A stretch of 64,000 bases of DNA, taken from the NCBI GenBank assembly GCA_038087015.1, contig JASBNA010000029.1, positions 372,001 to 436,000 of the forward strand, in the 5' to 3' direction. Under the pieces are notes generated by a model. It had not been told where the DNA came from, did not search any database, and saw only the letters and a program-made list of their open reading frames with translations. Every line of letters begins with the position of its first letter. The first letter of the stretch is position 1. This document shows positions 49,081-64,000 of this stretch, in pieces. Source of the stretch: Cerrena zonata (taxonomy: Eukaryota > Basidiomycota > Agaricomycetes > Polyporales > Cerrenaceae). Made by a program: the position numbers and the translations under genes.

Positions 49081-50571
49081 CTAACCCCCACGACCTTTGC
49101 CACGACCTCTTCCCCTTCCTCTACCACCACGAGGAGCATCTTCGCGGGTAGCAGCCGACGGGACACGAGGAGCGGCTTGTACAGGAACTGTAACTTCGCG
49201 TTGAAGAATAATAGGAACAATAGGCTTTTCCTTGGCCACTTTTGTAGGTTTAACTTCAGTTGGTGTATCAGCAGCCGACTGGTCCTTTCCTCGTTCTCGG
49301 CGCTTGACGCCAGCACCACTCAAGGCTGCTTCGAATTGTCTTGAGGCTAGACCAATAACGGGTCTACGTCGTGGAGGAGCAACAGCTTGTTGTGTGGTAT
49401 TATTAGTAGTAACGGGAGCCGGTGCCGACGATGTGGCAGTGTCAACAGGTGGTATAATCAGGGCAGGAGGGGGTGGAGATTGAACGTTCCCAGCAGCGGC
49501 TTTGGCCTGGCGCTGCTTCTTGGGTGTAGGGGGTTCTGAGCGAGGTTGCTTCGGTGCGGACTTTGGACTGGAAGCAGATGCATTAGAAGTTTCCTGCTGA
49601 GCAGCCGCCTTAGCAGCAGCAGCAGCCTTCTTGGCGGCTTTCTTTCCAGGAGTCGGTGGTGCTTGTTGATCTGCAGGTTTGGTTGAAGTCGAAGGAGGGG
49701 CAGCTGCTCCCTTCTTCTTCGACTCTTCTCTCTTCGGCGGTACAGCAATGGTAGGAGGGTGTTCTTTGAAGTGGGCCTGGGTTCTAGCGAGTGCCTCTTT
49801 CTCCTTCTGCGCAGACTTCTCTGCCTTTAAAGCTTCCAAAAGGGGCGTGGTCGTTGGAAGGGGTGGTGCTTGAGCCGCGACAACTATGAATAGAGGCCTA
49901 TCAGAAAATGAGTTGGTTAGTTTACTAAGAACGTCACCTAGAGTCTCTAGATTATCAATATCAAATGCTTTGGCTGAAGCGTCTTCCAGTGATTTGAGGA
50001 AAGATATATAATCCTCGTCCTTCTCAATCGTCCCTATTCTGCTATCAATTTTCTTCTTTTCGCTAGGCACCTTTTGATAGGGCGCAAATTCAACAATAGC
50101 TGTGGACTCGTTCCCTGATAAATAATATTCAGATTAAGTCAATCCCGGGCTATGACGTAGCGTACCAGCTTTATCGCGAAACAAATGACCATCGTATTCG
50201 CGACTAAACGTGGTCAACAGTTCCTCATTCTTGAAAGCAATGTATGCGCGTGACGGGATATTCTCCTTGTTCAGCCTACCCTGGTACCCTCAGTGTCCAT
50301 TCGCCGAAACCAGGAGCGTGTGATACTGGACTGACCGCTTCCTGAACTTGCCCTGGTAGTACACTTTCCAAGTAACTGTCTCGTCCTTGACCCAAGGATC
50401 AACGCTTTGCCAGAACACATTCTCCGGCAGATTTGGCGGTAACCTTCGTACTACGGTCTTCAGGCGGGGTTCAGATGGACCCTTACCGGACGAACGCCCC
50501 TTGCGTTCCTTGTCCTTGTCCTTGGTCTTAGCTTTGTGAGGTGGCTCATTCATGATTGCATCTGCAGCCAT
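49081..50571 (-). CDS. UPF3: Nonsense-mediated decay factor UPF3
   Basis: Links UPF2 and translating or exon-junction-bound mRNPs in nonsense-mediated mRNA decay; shuttles between nucleus and cytoplasm in other organisms. Exons 50571-50336, 50275-50166 and 50114-49081 give 459 residues. The Smg4/UPF3 RRM-like domain covers about residues 35-160: KTVVRRLPPNLPENVFW, NIPSRAYIAFKNEE, GHLFRDKAGNESTAIVEFAP. The rest is low complexity: Lys/Ala/Pro-rich, then TPLLEALKAEKSAQKEKEAL, a Gln/Ala/Ser-rich stretch, and SRQFEAALSGAGVKRRERGK, a basic motif in the position of an EJC-binding segment (inference). It ends in a Gly/Arg run (GGRGRGRGRGKGRGG). The start is the first ATG; the second, MNEPPHK, is six codons on. 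Confidence 0.9.
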
Positions 50572-51339
50572 CTCGGTAGGGAAACGGGGCCGAGGAAATC
50601 AGTAAGAATTGTCTATAGAGCTGTATGAGACGATGGTGAAGTTGACTCAGGCTCGGACTCGGACCAATCTGCATTACAGCTTAAGCCAGCGCTTCGTACG
50701 CGCGCCTAGGCTCGAGTTGCCATATACGGTATGTCGCGGTTGATGGCCCAAATCATCTTGAAGTCAAATCCCATGTCGTTCCACAAATAATTGAAACTTA
50801 GTGAATAATGCATTCAGAGCTTGTGCAACATCACTGATATAAAACTATTCACAGACCATAGTTCATGGTAAGTAATATACTCCAAGCCGAAAAGAGGACT
50901 ACTGTGTGGACGCCGCGGCTTCCTTTGAATCTCCGCTCAACTAGGGGAGCACAATTTGAAAATGAAACTTGAACATCGAAACCATACCGCCCATCCCCTC
51001 ACCGGAACATTACTTAGTGGCAATGTTAATAGGCATCAATGATACAGGTAACAATCTAGTCATATCATAAGAGTTTCAAGCTGAACAATCGGCCAATGAC
51101 AAACGTCCCTTCCGTTTACTCCCGAAGCTTCATAGACCCGGTCAGAGGTGGAGATGGAATACATCTTACCCTTCGTCACCGCAAGGTTCTCTAAGAATAC
51201 GTCCCCAACGAGATATAAGCCCGCCCTTTCTCCTAGATCTCCTGGTCTTCCACTCTTCACACCTTTCGGTGCTCAAATTTGAATTTCTAAAACGTGCTAT
51301 TTGTTCATCTAACCTGCTATTCATTCCCTACTTTCGAAT
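50572..51339. other. Divergent intergenic region, no gene seen
   Basis: Shared upstream region of UPF3 (minus) and the NADH dehydrogenase (plus). No supported ORF or RNA gene. Confidence 0.5.
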
Positions 51340-53528
51340 ATGCGGCTACAAACCCCAGCTCTTCGACAGTCAGGCCATATGTCCAGGGCTCTCATTGTTC
51401 GCAGAAATTTTGCATCCAGTCCACCCAGGCCCAAACCTCGTGTCGTAGTCCTCGGCTCGGGGTGGGGAGGGTATGAAGTGCTTCGTGGTATAAATAAAAG
51501 GAAATGGGGTAAGCAAAAGAAGCTTCGGCATCTTACGGTCGACTATGACGTCGTGTAGATGTTACCATGATCTCGCCGACAAACTATTTCAACTTCACTC
51601 CCTTATTGGCTGGATGTGCGGTAGGCACTCTGGAGTTTCGAGCAACCGTAGAACCAGTAAGGCATTCTTCGATGCTTCAACCTGATAGACTCAATAAGAC
51701 AAATCTATTTCCTAGGTCCGCCGCTATACTCCCGAGGTAGTGAGTATTTCTCTACATACTTTAGAATGATATCAAGTTGATTCATGACCTTTTCGTGTTT
51801 AGACTGCATATCAAGCATGGTGTGACCACATTGGTATTTATGACGTCATTGACTCTAATCCATGATATTAATCAAAACTTTCAAGACTTCAAACGAAAAG
51901 TTTTGAGATGTGTGAGTTGTACCTCTCCCCGAGGCATAATATGTGCTCCTGAACTCACTCGCCCTGTAGATGCCAGCAACTCCCGTGGACGTACCACGAC
52001 CAGGATCACCTCATTTGTCCAAGGATAGATCTATCCAGGGGCTTGAGGCCCATGGAAGGACATTTGACCTCCCCTACGACAAACTTATCATTGCAGTAGG
52101 GGCATATAATCAAAGTAAGGCGGACTCTTCACTTCATCTCAGTCAACCTGACTCTTTGCAGCCTTCAATGTTCCCGGGGTCAAAGAACATGCCCACTTCC
52201 TGAAAGATGTGCGAGACGCACGAGCGATACGGTCAAGAGTCTTGGAATGTAAGCTCAGTAACCCATCAGGCTTATTGATGTTCCTATAGTCGTAAATAGG
52301 TTTTGAACAAGCTGGTCAACCTGTGATTACCGACGAGGAGCGCCGGAAGCTACTTCACTTCTGCATAGTTGGTAAGCTATCCTAGTTTGGTTCTATGGTG
52401 TCGGTGTTTAGTCCAGCTGTCGGTCAGGTGGGGGCCCAACCGGTGTAGAGTTCGCAGCCGAGCTGCACGATCTCCTTCACACAGATATCAAGCAACACTA
52501 TCCGGGACTTGCTTCCCTAGCCAAGATATCCCTTTTCGATGTAGCTCCGAATATCCTGGGAAGCTTTGATGCCGGTCTTCAGAAGTCGGTGATAGCTTGA
52601 CTTTCCAACGTCTAGTAACTAAGTCAACTCACGCAGATACGCGACCAAGAAGTTCACGAGAGAAGGCATTCGACTCCTCACTAGTCACCACGTCGAACGC
52701 GTGGAAGCTGGCAAGTTGTTTGTGAAGGAAGAGGGCGAAGGTCAGTAGGACATGGGTTCTTGATCTTATCCGGAGCCTTAACTCCTATCTATATCTCCAG
52801 TGCCGTTCGGTCTCCTTGTATGGAGCACCGGCCTTGCTCCCAACCCGCTCATCGAATCGATCGCAGATGCAGAGAAGCACCCTAAAACCCATAAGTGCGT
52901 TCCCATGATCTTCGCAATATGTGCTATTTTATACTTGCTAACATGTTAACACACATCCATACATAAATCGGGCGCAGTCTCATTACAGATGACAACCTCC
53001 GCGTGATCATGAAGGATACAGGCGCCCCCGATCCCGATGTATTCGCTATTGGAGATGCAGCTATGATACGTGATGCACCTCTTCCCGCTACTGCGCAGGT
53101 AGCGTATCAGAAGGCAAGGTACATAAACAAGAAATTCACCGCCATGAGTAAAGACAAGGAACATGTGAAGCCTTTCGAGTTTTACTACATGGGAAGTATG
53201 GCTTATCTTGGCGATTGGATCGCTGTATACGATCGAACGCAAGTGGAGAGCGGACCTAAAGCAAAAGAAGCTGGTCGACTGGCTTGGCTTCTCTGGCGGT
53301 CCGCCTACTTCACTAAAACCATTAGTATCAGGAACAAGTAAGTCATGATGTTTAGGACGGAGTGAGGTCATAGCTCTGATGTAGTAAATATTTTTCATCC
53401 AGAATCTTGGTTCCTGTGTACTGGTGAGTTATCCGGTAACTATTGCGCAGCCAGGGACAGCTAGGAACTTACATACGTTTCTCAGGTTTATAAACTGGAT
53501 CTTTGGGCGCGATCTCAGTCGTTTCTAG
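51340..53528 (+). CDS. Type II (alternative) NADH:ubiquinone oxidoreductase, mitochondrial
   Basis: Single-subunit, rotenone-insensitive NADH dehydrogenase of the inner mitochondrial membrane. Fourteen exons (51340-51508, 51559-51656, 51716-51736, 51803-51833, 51886-51911, 51970-52114, 52162-52248, 52300-52371, 52428-52584, 52637-52740, 52801-52894, 52978-53337, 53403-53423, 53486-53528) give 475 residues. Arg-rich presequence to about residue 30; FAD fold [20 protein letters not shown]; quinone-site segment [24 protein letters not shown] fold [20 protein letters not shown]; second FAD block [13 protein letters not shown]; and the membrane-anchoring end [13 protein letters not shown]. No EF-hand insert, so not the calcium-binding type. 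Whether it faces the matrix or the intermembrane space cannot be told. Several exons of 21-31 bases; all join in frame. Confidence 0.9.
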
Positions 53529-53946
53529 ACTTGCATGCCGCGGTGTCCAAGGAATTAAGGTTGAAAGGCATGGCATGAGATTGGATATGTCGAAACCGAT
53601 ACCATATAGACTCACATAACACAACTCCGAAGCATAAGTACAGACAATCATACAGTAGCTACTAATACATGACATAGACTATATAGTGATACAATGCACG
53701 AAGAAACCGAGAATACCAGCGACGATACAGTAAATGAAAAGTCAAAGATGAAATGAGGGATGTGTTAATATAATATTTTAGGACGCGAACATAGTCGAGA
53801 TTGTCGACAGGGTCGCTGGGTGTAGGGTCGTGAATCAAGCATTATTCATATTCGTATTGAGCCCGACGGGTTTACGACGTATCGTCTTTCTTTTACGTTC
53901 CACACCTGTCAATTCATTAATATCCGCAAAATGAATGAAGAAAACG
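53529..53946. other. Convergent intergenic spacer
   Basis: 3' flanks of the NADH dehydrogenase (plus) and the WH1-CRIB gene (minus). No gene seen. Confidence 0.5.
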
Positions 53947-54833
53947 TCACGAACCTTGTTCCTTGTCGAGCTTGATCTTGGCCTCCTTTGGGCTAGTAGC
54001 TTTTACACCGGCCCAGAACCCTTCCACGAAACTGCGGTCATCCTCAACCATGGTGTCATCTACACCATGACCCTTCAATTCCTCGACCATGATGGTCCAC
54101 CCTTCTTCAATGCCGTCAGAAACCTCGACACGCCCCTTCTTGTCGAATCCCACATGAGAGAGATGGACAAACGTCCCGGGTGCGGGGGGCGAGATGAGGC
54201 TGGGAGTAAGACGTTTCAAGGGGTTGAAGTTACTGAAGGAACCAAAAGAGTTTTTGGGCTTCAACATACGTGCACGGCTAGAGGCTACGTTCAACGCAAA
54301 TCAGTTAAAACGCTAATCGTTGCAGAAATATGGGATTACATACCAGCAGCGTGAATATGGCTTGTAACCTTCTTGTAGAACTTGTTAGCCTCGGCATCCT
54401 CGTCGAAGCGGAAGCCAAACATCCTAGTCTGCAGAACAGAATTATTAGTATACATACTCGAGCTCATCAATGAATGCGGCAAACTAACCTTCCCGCGAAA
54501 CTCATGGAAGAATGGCTTATCGAGGCGGTAGTCCAGATCGTCTGCAATCTGGTGCATCCAAATAAGACCTTTGCCCGAATTCAAGTCGATGAGGCGGAAC
54601 CAAAAGTTCTGCTCGAGAGTAGAACCTGGTCCGACACCCAATCGCCTATCGGGACGAAGGGTCAGACGATCGCGACCAAAAACAAGGATGCCGCTCAGAC
54701 CGGACTGAGACCAGCTCGTCGGTCGACCGCCGAAAGGTGCATGATACACACATGCTGATGCTGTAGCGAGGATGCGAGCATCAGTTGGGAGGTAGGTTTG
54801 GATTCGGTGCTTGATGTCGTTGGAGAGTGTCAT
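53947..54833 (-). CDS. WH1 (EVH1) plus CRIB protein, WASP-like without VCA
   Basis: Exons 54833-54489, 54428-54344 and 54284-53947 give 255 residues. Residues ~5-143 form a WASP-type WH1 domain: ASACVYHAPFGGRPTSWSQS, LIDLNSGKGLIWMHQIADDL, then DKPFFHEFRGKTRMFGFRFD, which in WASP binds WIP/verprolin. Next comes ISPPAPGTFVHLSHVGFD, matching the CRIB consensus (ISxPxx-F-x-H-xx-HVGFD) that binds GTP-loaded Cdc42/Rac. The protein then ends; the proline-rich region and the WH2-central-acidic tail that activates Arp2/3 are absent, and I see no more exons in the ~400 bases before the next gene. It could couple Cdc42 to WIP, or compete with full WASP; both are inference. Confidence 0.85.
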
Positions 54834-56126
54834 AATGAATCGTTATCGAAGACGGCGATGAAACTAGTGGAGAATACAATGGAAATTGAGTAAGTGCTGT
54901 AGTCGTACCTGAGAAACTAGTGGAAGTGGAGGATGTTGGTAGGAAAATACTAGCGGGAGGGTACCATATATGTAGTTCCCCGCCATGCTCTGCTTCTGGT
55001 TGAGCGCCGTGGTAAAGCCCGAATTGCATCGTGCCGTACACATGCACGCAAAACCGGGGCGAATAGCATTAAACAGACCAATCGAGGGTTCCGGACAACA
55101 TTCAAGGCACTACTCATCGCAAGTTCAAGATGAGAGCATAGTCAATGTCAGGAGAAAGATAAGACTCGCAGCAGCTCGTCACTGTGTACACACGCTCTCG
55201 AAGACAACGATAACAACATGGACTGCTCGCTAGAACACAGCGAGGCCGAAACACGTTGTATCTTGAGTGGCATTGAGGATCGTCCACAACCGAAGATGTA
55301 AATGATTCTCAGGCAGACACGCGCAGCTAACGGGAAGATTCGCCAGACATCCGGTCTATTGTAGTCACAATCAGTAATTCTGTACAGAGAAGACTAACAC
55401 GTTGTACCCGCGGAGATACCTCCGGGCACAGAATGCAGTATAGGTCTCCAAATCCTACCAAAAGGCGGAATGTCACGCAGGTGGCATATTCATATCCACA
55501 CAAACTACTGACGAGGCACTGTCATTTTGGACAACCGGTGAGAACTCAGGAGAGAGGGCAAAGTTATCTCCAGAACCTAGACTGTGGTCTGGATCGATCA
55601 TGGAAGTGCCACCAATAGCTGACGTCAAAGCGCATAAGGCATATGAAAGAAGGAAAATACAACTCACAATGAAGATAGCATAGCAACGTAATCGTGTTCT
55701 TCTTGCCATAGAATCAAACCTTTGCGTGAGGAGGACACGAGGATTACAGCCGGGACCCTTACCCTACGGTCAACGATCCGCAACCGTTATACACTTACTT
55801 AGAGTTATTACATCGGGTCGGAGGTTAGATGCTTCGTTATCCATATGGAAACTACCCTGCATGCCGTAGTACAAGTCTGAGAGACAAAGCTGGAGCATTC
55901 AAAGCGACAGCAGATGCCGGCTTTCATCTCCGCGATGGGTTATATCCAACCTCCGATGATTGCCGGAATTGCCGATCCCAGTTTAGATCAAAGTGAAATG
56001 AAATTCACTCTGGTTTCCTCCACTTTCCACCATTTTTCAAAGTATTGTTCGGGCTACCGTTAGCGGCATACGCATGACGAGGACCAAAGTGTGTTCTCAA
56101 TTACCTGTTTCTGATGCGGCACGCTT
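54834..56126. other. Divergent intergenic region, one weak small ORF
   Basis: About 1.3 kb between WH1-CRIB (minus) and TRM4 (plus). A 78-codon minus ORF at 55473-55709 begins with basic residues and a hydrophobic stretch (CYAIFIVSCIFLLSYALCAL), which could be a signal anchor, but a good GTGAGT donor cuts through that stretch and no second exon is convincing. Left unannotated. Confidence 0.45.
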
Positions 56127-59177
<3,051 letters not shown>

Positions 59178-59539
59178 TTGCGATGTATCACCGTAGTGCG
59201 AGAGATCGCATCGTAGTCGAGTAGTTGAAATAACATGTAGAGCAATGGTAGCGGTCCAGTCTCGGTACCGACGAGCGGCTGAATTCTAGCCATTGCGCAG
59301 CTACCAGTACGCCTGGATTTGCATAGGAATGTCCCATTCTGCTTCCGGAGAAGTGGGTCTCGACAATTTAACTGGACGCTCTTGCGTAACCATGGGATAT
59401 TTGGTCGGGATTGCCTGATTCGGCCAACCGAACTTTTACTAGCCAAACGTGTGAGTACCTGCTGCGCATGTTGCCAACAACTTGAAAAGTAGAGGGGCTG
59501 CATCCACAATTGGCCCACAACAACAACCTTTTGTCCCTT
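59178..59539. other. Intergenic spacer
   Basis: 3' flank of TRM4 and leader of the second zinc-cluster gene. No gene seen. The minus ORF at 59072-59641 spans this gap but overlaps both genes and has no motif. Confidence 0.5.
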
Positions 59540-62500
59540 ATGCCGTCGCAGCCAAAGAACCCCAGCAAGAAACGCAAAGATCACAGCGACACTGCGCACA
59601 CCGCGGGCCCCAGTACTGCACCACCACTCAGTCGAACACAATCACGATCCAGACAATCCGCCAAGGAAGCTCGTCGAGCTCGTGGGGAAATTGCTTGTGC
59701 CGAATGTCGAAGGTAAGGCTCATGTCGGTACACAATTTGACTGTGCTGACCCGTTTATAGATTGAAAATCAAATGTGACCGACAAGGTAAGGCGGCTTGA
59801 AGTAACCTACACCTTAATACCCCTGAAATCGCGTAATTAGTGCCTTGTTCGACGTGTGTATCTCGAGGATGTGCCGTCTTATGCCCGAACGGTATGTTAC
59901 GGTCATTTTGTACCTGTTGGACCAACATATTTGAACATATTTATAGATGTCCTACCGCCGGGTGACAATAGTCGGTAAGTGACCGTGTGTTGACCAGCGA
60001 TCGACCGCACAACTCTAATGAACCATTTACAGGCATTTGAACTCGGCAACAGATCATCTGAAAAAGAAGATGTCCAAGATGGAAGAGCGAATAAGGGCTT
60101 TAGAAGATGCTCTCGCAATCGCCCAGGCTCAGGAATCGGACAAACCTCATCTACTGCTATCGACTCCATGGAAGGATGACGAAGACGAAGATGATACCAT
60201 TGAACCACACGAACCCACCGTTCCCGGTCTGGAAGACCTTATGGGCACACTTGGCACGCTGCATATAGACGAAAAGGGGAAAACAGTCCAGTTCTTTGGT
60301 CCTTCGGGTGGGACAGAGGTAAGCACGTTTCGTAGCTGTAATCACATTTCTATATCTGAACATCTCTCCATCACAGAGCGTCCTTTTGGTATGCTGCTTT
60401 CTTTCTATAATACCTTCATGATCGCTTCATTGCTTGACAGGAAAACGATGGATCCTCGGGAAATACCGCCCCTTCTGCGAAGGAGGATATAACTGCCGCC
60501 GATCTACGTGCTCTAGGAATACCCGAGGAAGCAGACCTATTTTACTTTGCGTTTCCCTTTACGCCCATTGGTGTGCCTCGACAACCTGCACGTGTAGCTC
60601 TCGACTCTGCACTCCCTGCTTACGATCGTGCAGTATTTTTGTGTAAGACAGTGCCGCAAAATTTGTCATGGATGTTCCAAATTGTGTCTTCTCGATACCT
60701 CACGCAAGAGCTCATTCCATCGATTTACGGGTCACCTCGAGACGGGAAGAAACCTGACTATGGACCGCATGATCTTGCATTACTTCTTATAACCATGGCC
60801 GTTGGTGCTTTAGTAGACATGACCCAGCAACCGTATAATGCGGAAGCTTTAAGATACTTCATTATGGCTCGCGCTGCAGCGGGTCTAGAACCGATGATGG
60901 AACGAGGATCGCTCGCAACCGTGCGTTTCCTGCACCTGCTCAGTATTTATAATGGTCTTTGCGGGAAGGAAAGTTCTTTACCGAATACATATGCACTATT
61001 AAACATAGCTGGCATTATGGCACAGAGGGTGAGCCATTTTCGCCGATCGTGGTAATCTGATAACTGAAACTGACTTTTTGCATTCAGATAGGGCTACGTA
61101 CGCCGTTTTAACCATGTGGAACGCGTGTCACATACTCATTATGCGATTATACAGATGTCGATCCATCACACTGGGGTTTGGATGAGAAGACCTGCTATGA
61201 ACGTCGCGTCGCATTTTGGAATCTTTGTGAGGGCGACACTTGGCAGGTGAGTTTGGTTTTCTTAAGGTCGATTATGATAATTCATGTGCCTTGCAACAGA
61301 GTTTGGGCACGGGAAGACCACCATGTATGTGTAACTGTATCGACTCAGCGCCAGAAATACCGTCGGAAGAGGAAGAAGCCAAGTTCACGCAAGGAGAGAC
61401 ACCCCTAGGATGTACGCCTAATTTATATCATCATTTCCATTCTCGAGATTAACATCGTCGCGCGATAGTCGGTCGTTGGGGACACATTCACTTGAAAGAG
61501 TGTAGTGTTCTTTTGCTTCGTTTTGTGAATGCCGCAAAACCGCTCTCCTACGAAAGAGCACTAGAACTTGACAAACACTTCAGATCTTCTGCACTTCCAG
61601 CTATCGAATACACAGAAACGTCCCAACCATCACTATCTATGCAGTGGTATGTGAGGTCTCATTACATCGAACTAAGTGAGTCCCATCATTTTCGCAAATG
61701 ATATATCACCCTCTTACGCTTCCATAGTCCTTATTACCCTCCATAAGGGTTTCTTTGCTCAAGCGATCTCTACACATCCCGAAAACCCCCTTCAGAGCCC
61801 GTACGCACACTCCTTCATCACCTCTTATCACTGCGCCGTGCACTTCTTGCGTACAACACGTGTGCAGTTCCAGAGACTTCCAGAACTTATGACACGAATA
61901 TGGCAAATCTGGACATTCACTCTTACGGCTTGTGTAAGTGGCATCTATTTGTTCACATTCACACTCTTTCTGATTTGTAATTCCAGTTAATCGTAGGATC
62001 TGTCGCGTTGCATTCGAGATTAATCGTACTAGATCCTTCCCCGGTCCATGTGTTTGAGGAAGCATGTATATTGCTCGAAGACGCCGGAAAGATCAATAGC
62101 AGAGCGGCCAAAGGGCTGGTGAGTTTCTCATCTTTTCCTACTCTCTCCATTTGACCAAATCATCTGTCTGTATTAGCCTGTTCTTCTCGCCATGCGCGAG
62201 AAAATCCGTCAGATGTTTCCTTCTGCCGATAGCCCTCGAGTTCCTGGTGTCACCAAAGAAGATCCTGGTGCCGAAGTGGAACGTGTTGCTGTCTTTGGAG
62301 GGAAAACCAGATTGCTCGCTTCCTCTGCTATCAAACAAGCCGCCAGACAAGGAGGTCCTTTGCACGTTCATTTGCCGTCGCATACACCATCGCCGCCCCA
62401 TTCACACGGCATCACACCACCGCCAGCTGTACCATCCCCCGAACGTGATCAACGATGGGAGGGAGTATCTACTCAAGTCCCTTCATACTCAAGCTATGGC

Positions 62501-62725
62501 AACTTGGGACAACCCGCGACCAATCCCAGCCAACCTAATTATCCTGCATTCGACCAGGGCCCTGCACTAAACGCATGGCCGACCTCTCAGATTGCCCAAC
62601 CCTTTACGGAACCGTATCATTATGCATCGAGTGGAAGTGGAGGTGTGGACAGTACGGATTTTATCTTCAATGATAGTTGGACCGCGTTCTTACAGGGACA
62701 TGGTGTACTTCCAAAGATTAGCTGA
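59540..62725 (+). CDS. Zn2Cys6 fungal transcription factor
   Basis: Nuclear regulator. Thirteen exons (59540-59712, 59761-59786, 59841-59891, 59947-59974, 60033-60318, 60441-61028, 61088-61097, 61155-61246, 61300-61411, 61469-61675, 61728-61933, 61987-62118, 62177-62725) give 819 residues. A basic leader (PSKKRKD) precedes the zinc cluster with Cys53, 56, 63, 69, 72 and 81, cut by two introns. A coiled-coil follows (HLKKKMSKMEERIRALEDAL). The fungal TF domain includes RYFIMARAAAGLEPMMERGS and RIGLHVDPSHWGLDE, the latter needing a 10-base exon. RREVAFW-type block present as CYERRVAFWNLCEGDTW. The C-terminus is Pro/Ser/Gln-rich, a likely activation region. An extra in-phase 12-base exon near 60377 is possible. 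ATG 59510 is an alternative start. Targets unknown. Confidence 0.85.
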
Positions 62726-62992
62726 CATATCTCAGCGCGGTTAGCGTCACCGTCATCCCGACAAAACATCACCATCAGCTTAAGCTCGAGGTTCGAGCCG
62801 CCATTATATATACCCCCCACTCACCTCCTCTGCAGTTATAATTTATCTCAAACGCGACAATACGGACGTTTTACATCATTAGGTTGTGCGAGTTATTCAT
62901 CGATTATTTGGTAGATTCTGTGACAAAGTCAAGACAAATAACATGTACTAGTATAGTTACAAGAAAAATGTGCTGTGTTTGTTGTAGCTCCA

Positions 62993-64000
62993 TCATCGTC
63001 TTGTCGATCGGGTTTTGTTCTGTTTCTTCTCGAAATATTCGACCGAGGCGTACCAAGCTCCTCCCAGCAAAGTGAGAACTATGCCTATCGCGTTCATTGG
63101 AGTGATCGTCAAGTTGAACATGGAGACCGCGAAGAGGATTGTCAAAACCTGCTTGACATTGGCTATAAAAACGGTGTAAGTACGCCTGAATTGTGTGACG
63201 TGTAATGCGGAATTAGCTTACCTGCTACAGTCATACTCAGCGCACCAACTTTACCGTTCGCGGTAAAGCTGACGATATTGAGACCAAAGGCGACAGTTGC
63301 GTTGATCAAAAGGATGATGATCCGCGACCAGGTAAGGCCACTAGCAATAGTCATAGACGATCCATAAGTCAAAGCCGACGCGGTTACATTCGCCACGGAT
63401 CCAGCAGAGCTAAAGTCAAGGGCATCGTATTGGTGTGCATGTCCAAAATGTCTCAGTCGGTCCAGTTCGCCAGAGAGCTGAGCATAGATGACACATTGGA
63501 TGAAAGCTAGCGGGGACATCCGAGTGAGAAGGTCTAGAGAGTTTAGACCCAAGCTGGGCGGGATGAGCTTCCGCCTGAGGTCGAAGAGACGAGGCATAGA
63601 TTTGAGAAGAATAGGTGAAGCCGGTGTAGGACGGGAGGAGGACTGAAGAATATTCGTGTAAATAGTCTTGAGAGCCGCCAGAAGAGTTCCGAGAAGGGTT
63701 AGAAGAAGACCACAGCCCGTGAAGTAGTAATCGCCATAGGTTCTGTGAAGCCATGTTAGTGTCGGCGGTTGTAGTGAATTTTACAACATACGCGAATGCG
63801 ACCCCAATAATTACTGGCGCCAGGGAGGTCACTTTCATTCTTGCCGTCCGAGCATCCAAGAGAATGGCAGAGATTATGATGGTGAATATGGGAGTAACAG
63901 CGCGTACAACCTGATGAAACTACAACGCAATTGGAAACCTGAAACGGCATAGGGGGGGTTTACATACCGGCACCGTTACCATGTTCAGTGAGACATTACT
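62993..64000 (-). CDS. Triose-phosphate-transporter-family membrane carrier (5' end outside window)
   Basis: Carrier of the TPT/nucleotide-sugar (drug/metabolite) superfamily, in fungi usually in the ER or Golgi. Visible exons: 64000-63968 (continuing off the edge), 63919-63792, 63742-63222 and 63162-62993, all joining in frame (about 284 residues seen). SNVSLNMVTVPFHQVVRAVT and PIFTIIISAILL are the signature helices of the family, and the C-terminal pair includes ANVKQVLTILFAVSMFNLTI and GIVLTLLGGAWYASVEYFEK. The end is Lys/Arg-rich (EKKQNKTRSTRR), compatible with ER retention. The sequence is closer to Sly41-like TPT members than to UDP-galactose carriers, but the substrate cannot be fixed. 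First exons lie beyond position 64000. Confidence 0.85.

Noticed and set aside
55473..55709. 78-codon minus ORF with a hydrophobic start
   Set aside because: A strong intron donor cuts the hydrophobic stretch and no convincing second exon exists; the signal-anchor look may be chance.

Overview
The window is nuclear DNA of a filamentous basidiomycete, most likely an Agaricomycete. Almost every gene is split by many 46-60 base GT-AG introns, some exons are only 8-37 bases long, and the gene set is fungal: two Zn2Cys6 regulators, a bHLH regulator, Kre9/Knh1-type GPI-anchored surface proteins, a multi-exon P450, a type II NADH dehydrogenase, MCM4, ORC3, SYF2, UPF3 and TRM4. I cannot name the genus. 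All gene models were assembled by hand from splice signals and reading frame.

Layout. 1-2277: 5' part of a Zn2Cys6 regulator (minus, runs off the left edge). 2278-12606: gene-poor accessory stretch with two paralogous six-cysteine secreted peptides (5195-5531 and 8413-8742, both minus), a repeat copy (about 6820-7443) and a bHLH factor (10360-11616, minus). 12607-23185: a doubtful small gene, the mitochondrial Obg GTPase MTG2, a serine-rich membrane protein with an apparent frameshift, and MCM4. 23603-30530 (all minus): a Kre9-like GPI protein, a P450 carrying a one-base frameshift, and a secreted type-B carboxylesterase. 31415-35897: ORC3 and a molybdopterin-binding-domain protein. 37045-46557: casein-kinase-1-like kinase, a small unknown protein behind a 20-base-spaced triple repeat, a second Kre9-like protein, the second repeat copy (43230-43843) and an intronless flavin amine oxidase. 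46939-62725: housekeeping block with SYF2, UPF3, NDH-2, a WH1-CRIB protein, TRM4 and a second Zn2Cys6 regulator. 62993-64000: a triose-phosphate-family transporter (minus, runs off the right edge).

How genes relate. MCM4 and ORC3, both replication-licensing factors, lie about 8 kb apart. Two Kre9/Knh1-type proteins and the serine-rich membrane protein form a cell-surface set scattered among secreted products (esterase, two small cysteine-rich peptides). The P450 and esterase sit head-to-tail on one strand, but nothing shows that they share a pathway.

The most unusual item is a repeat present twice, about 36 kb apart. Its last ~240 bases are nearly identical between copies while the upstream part has drifted. 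Those 240 bases contain two tandem units that fold on paper into the same three-helix shape, followed by a hairpin in which one difference changes U-G to U-A. I propose a structured non-coding RNA or the RNA part of a mobile element.
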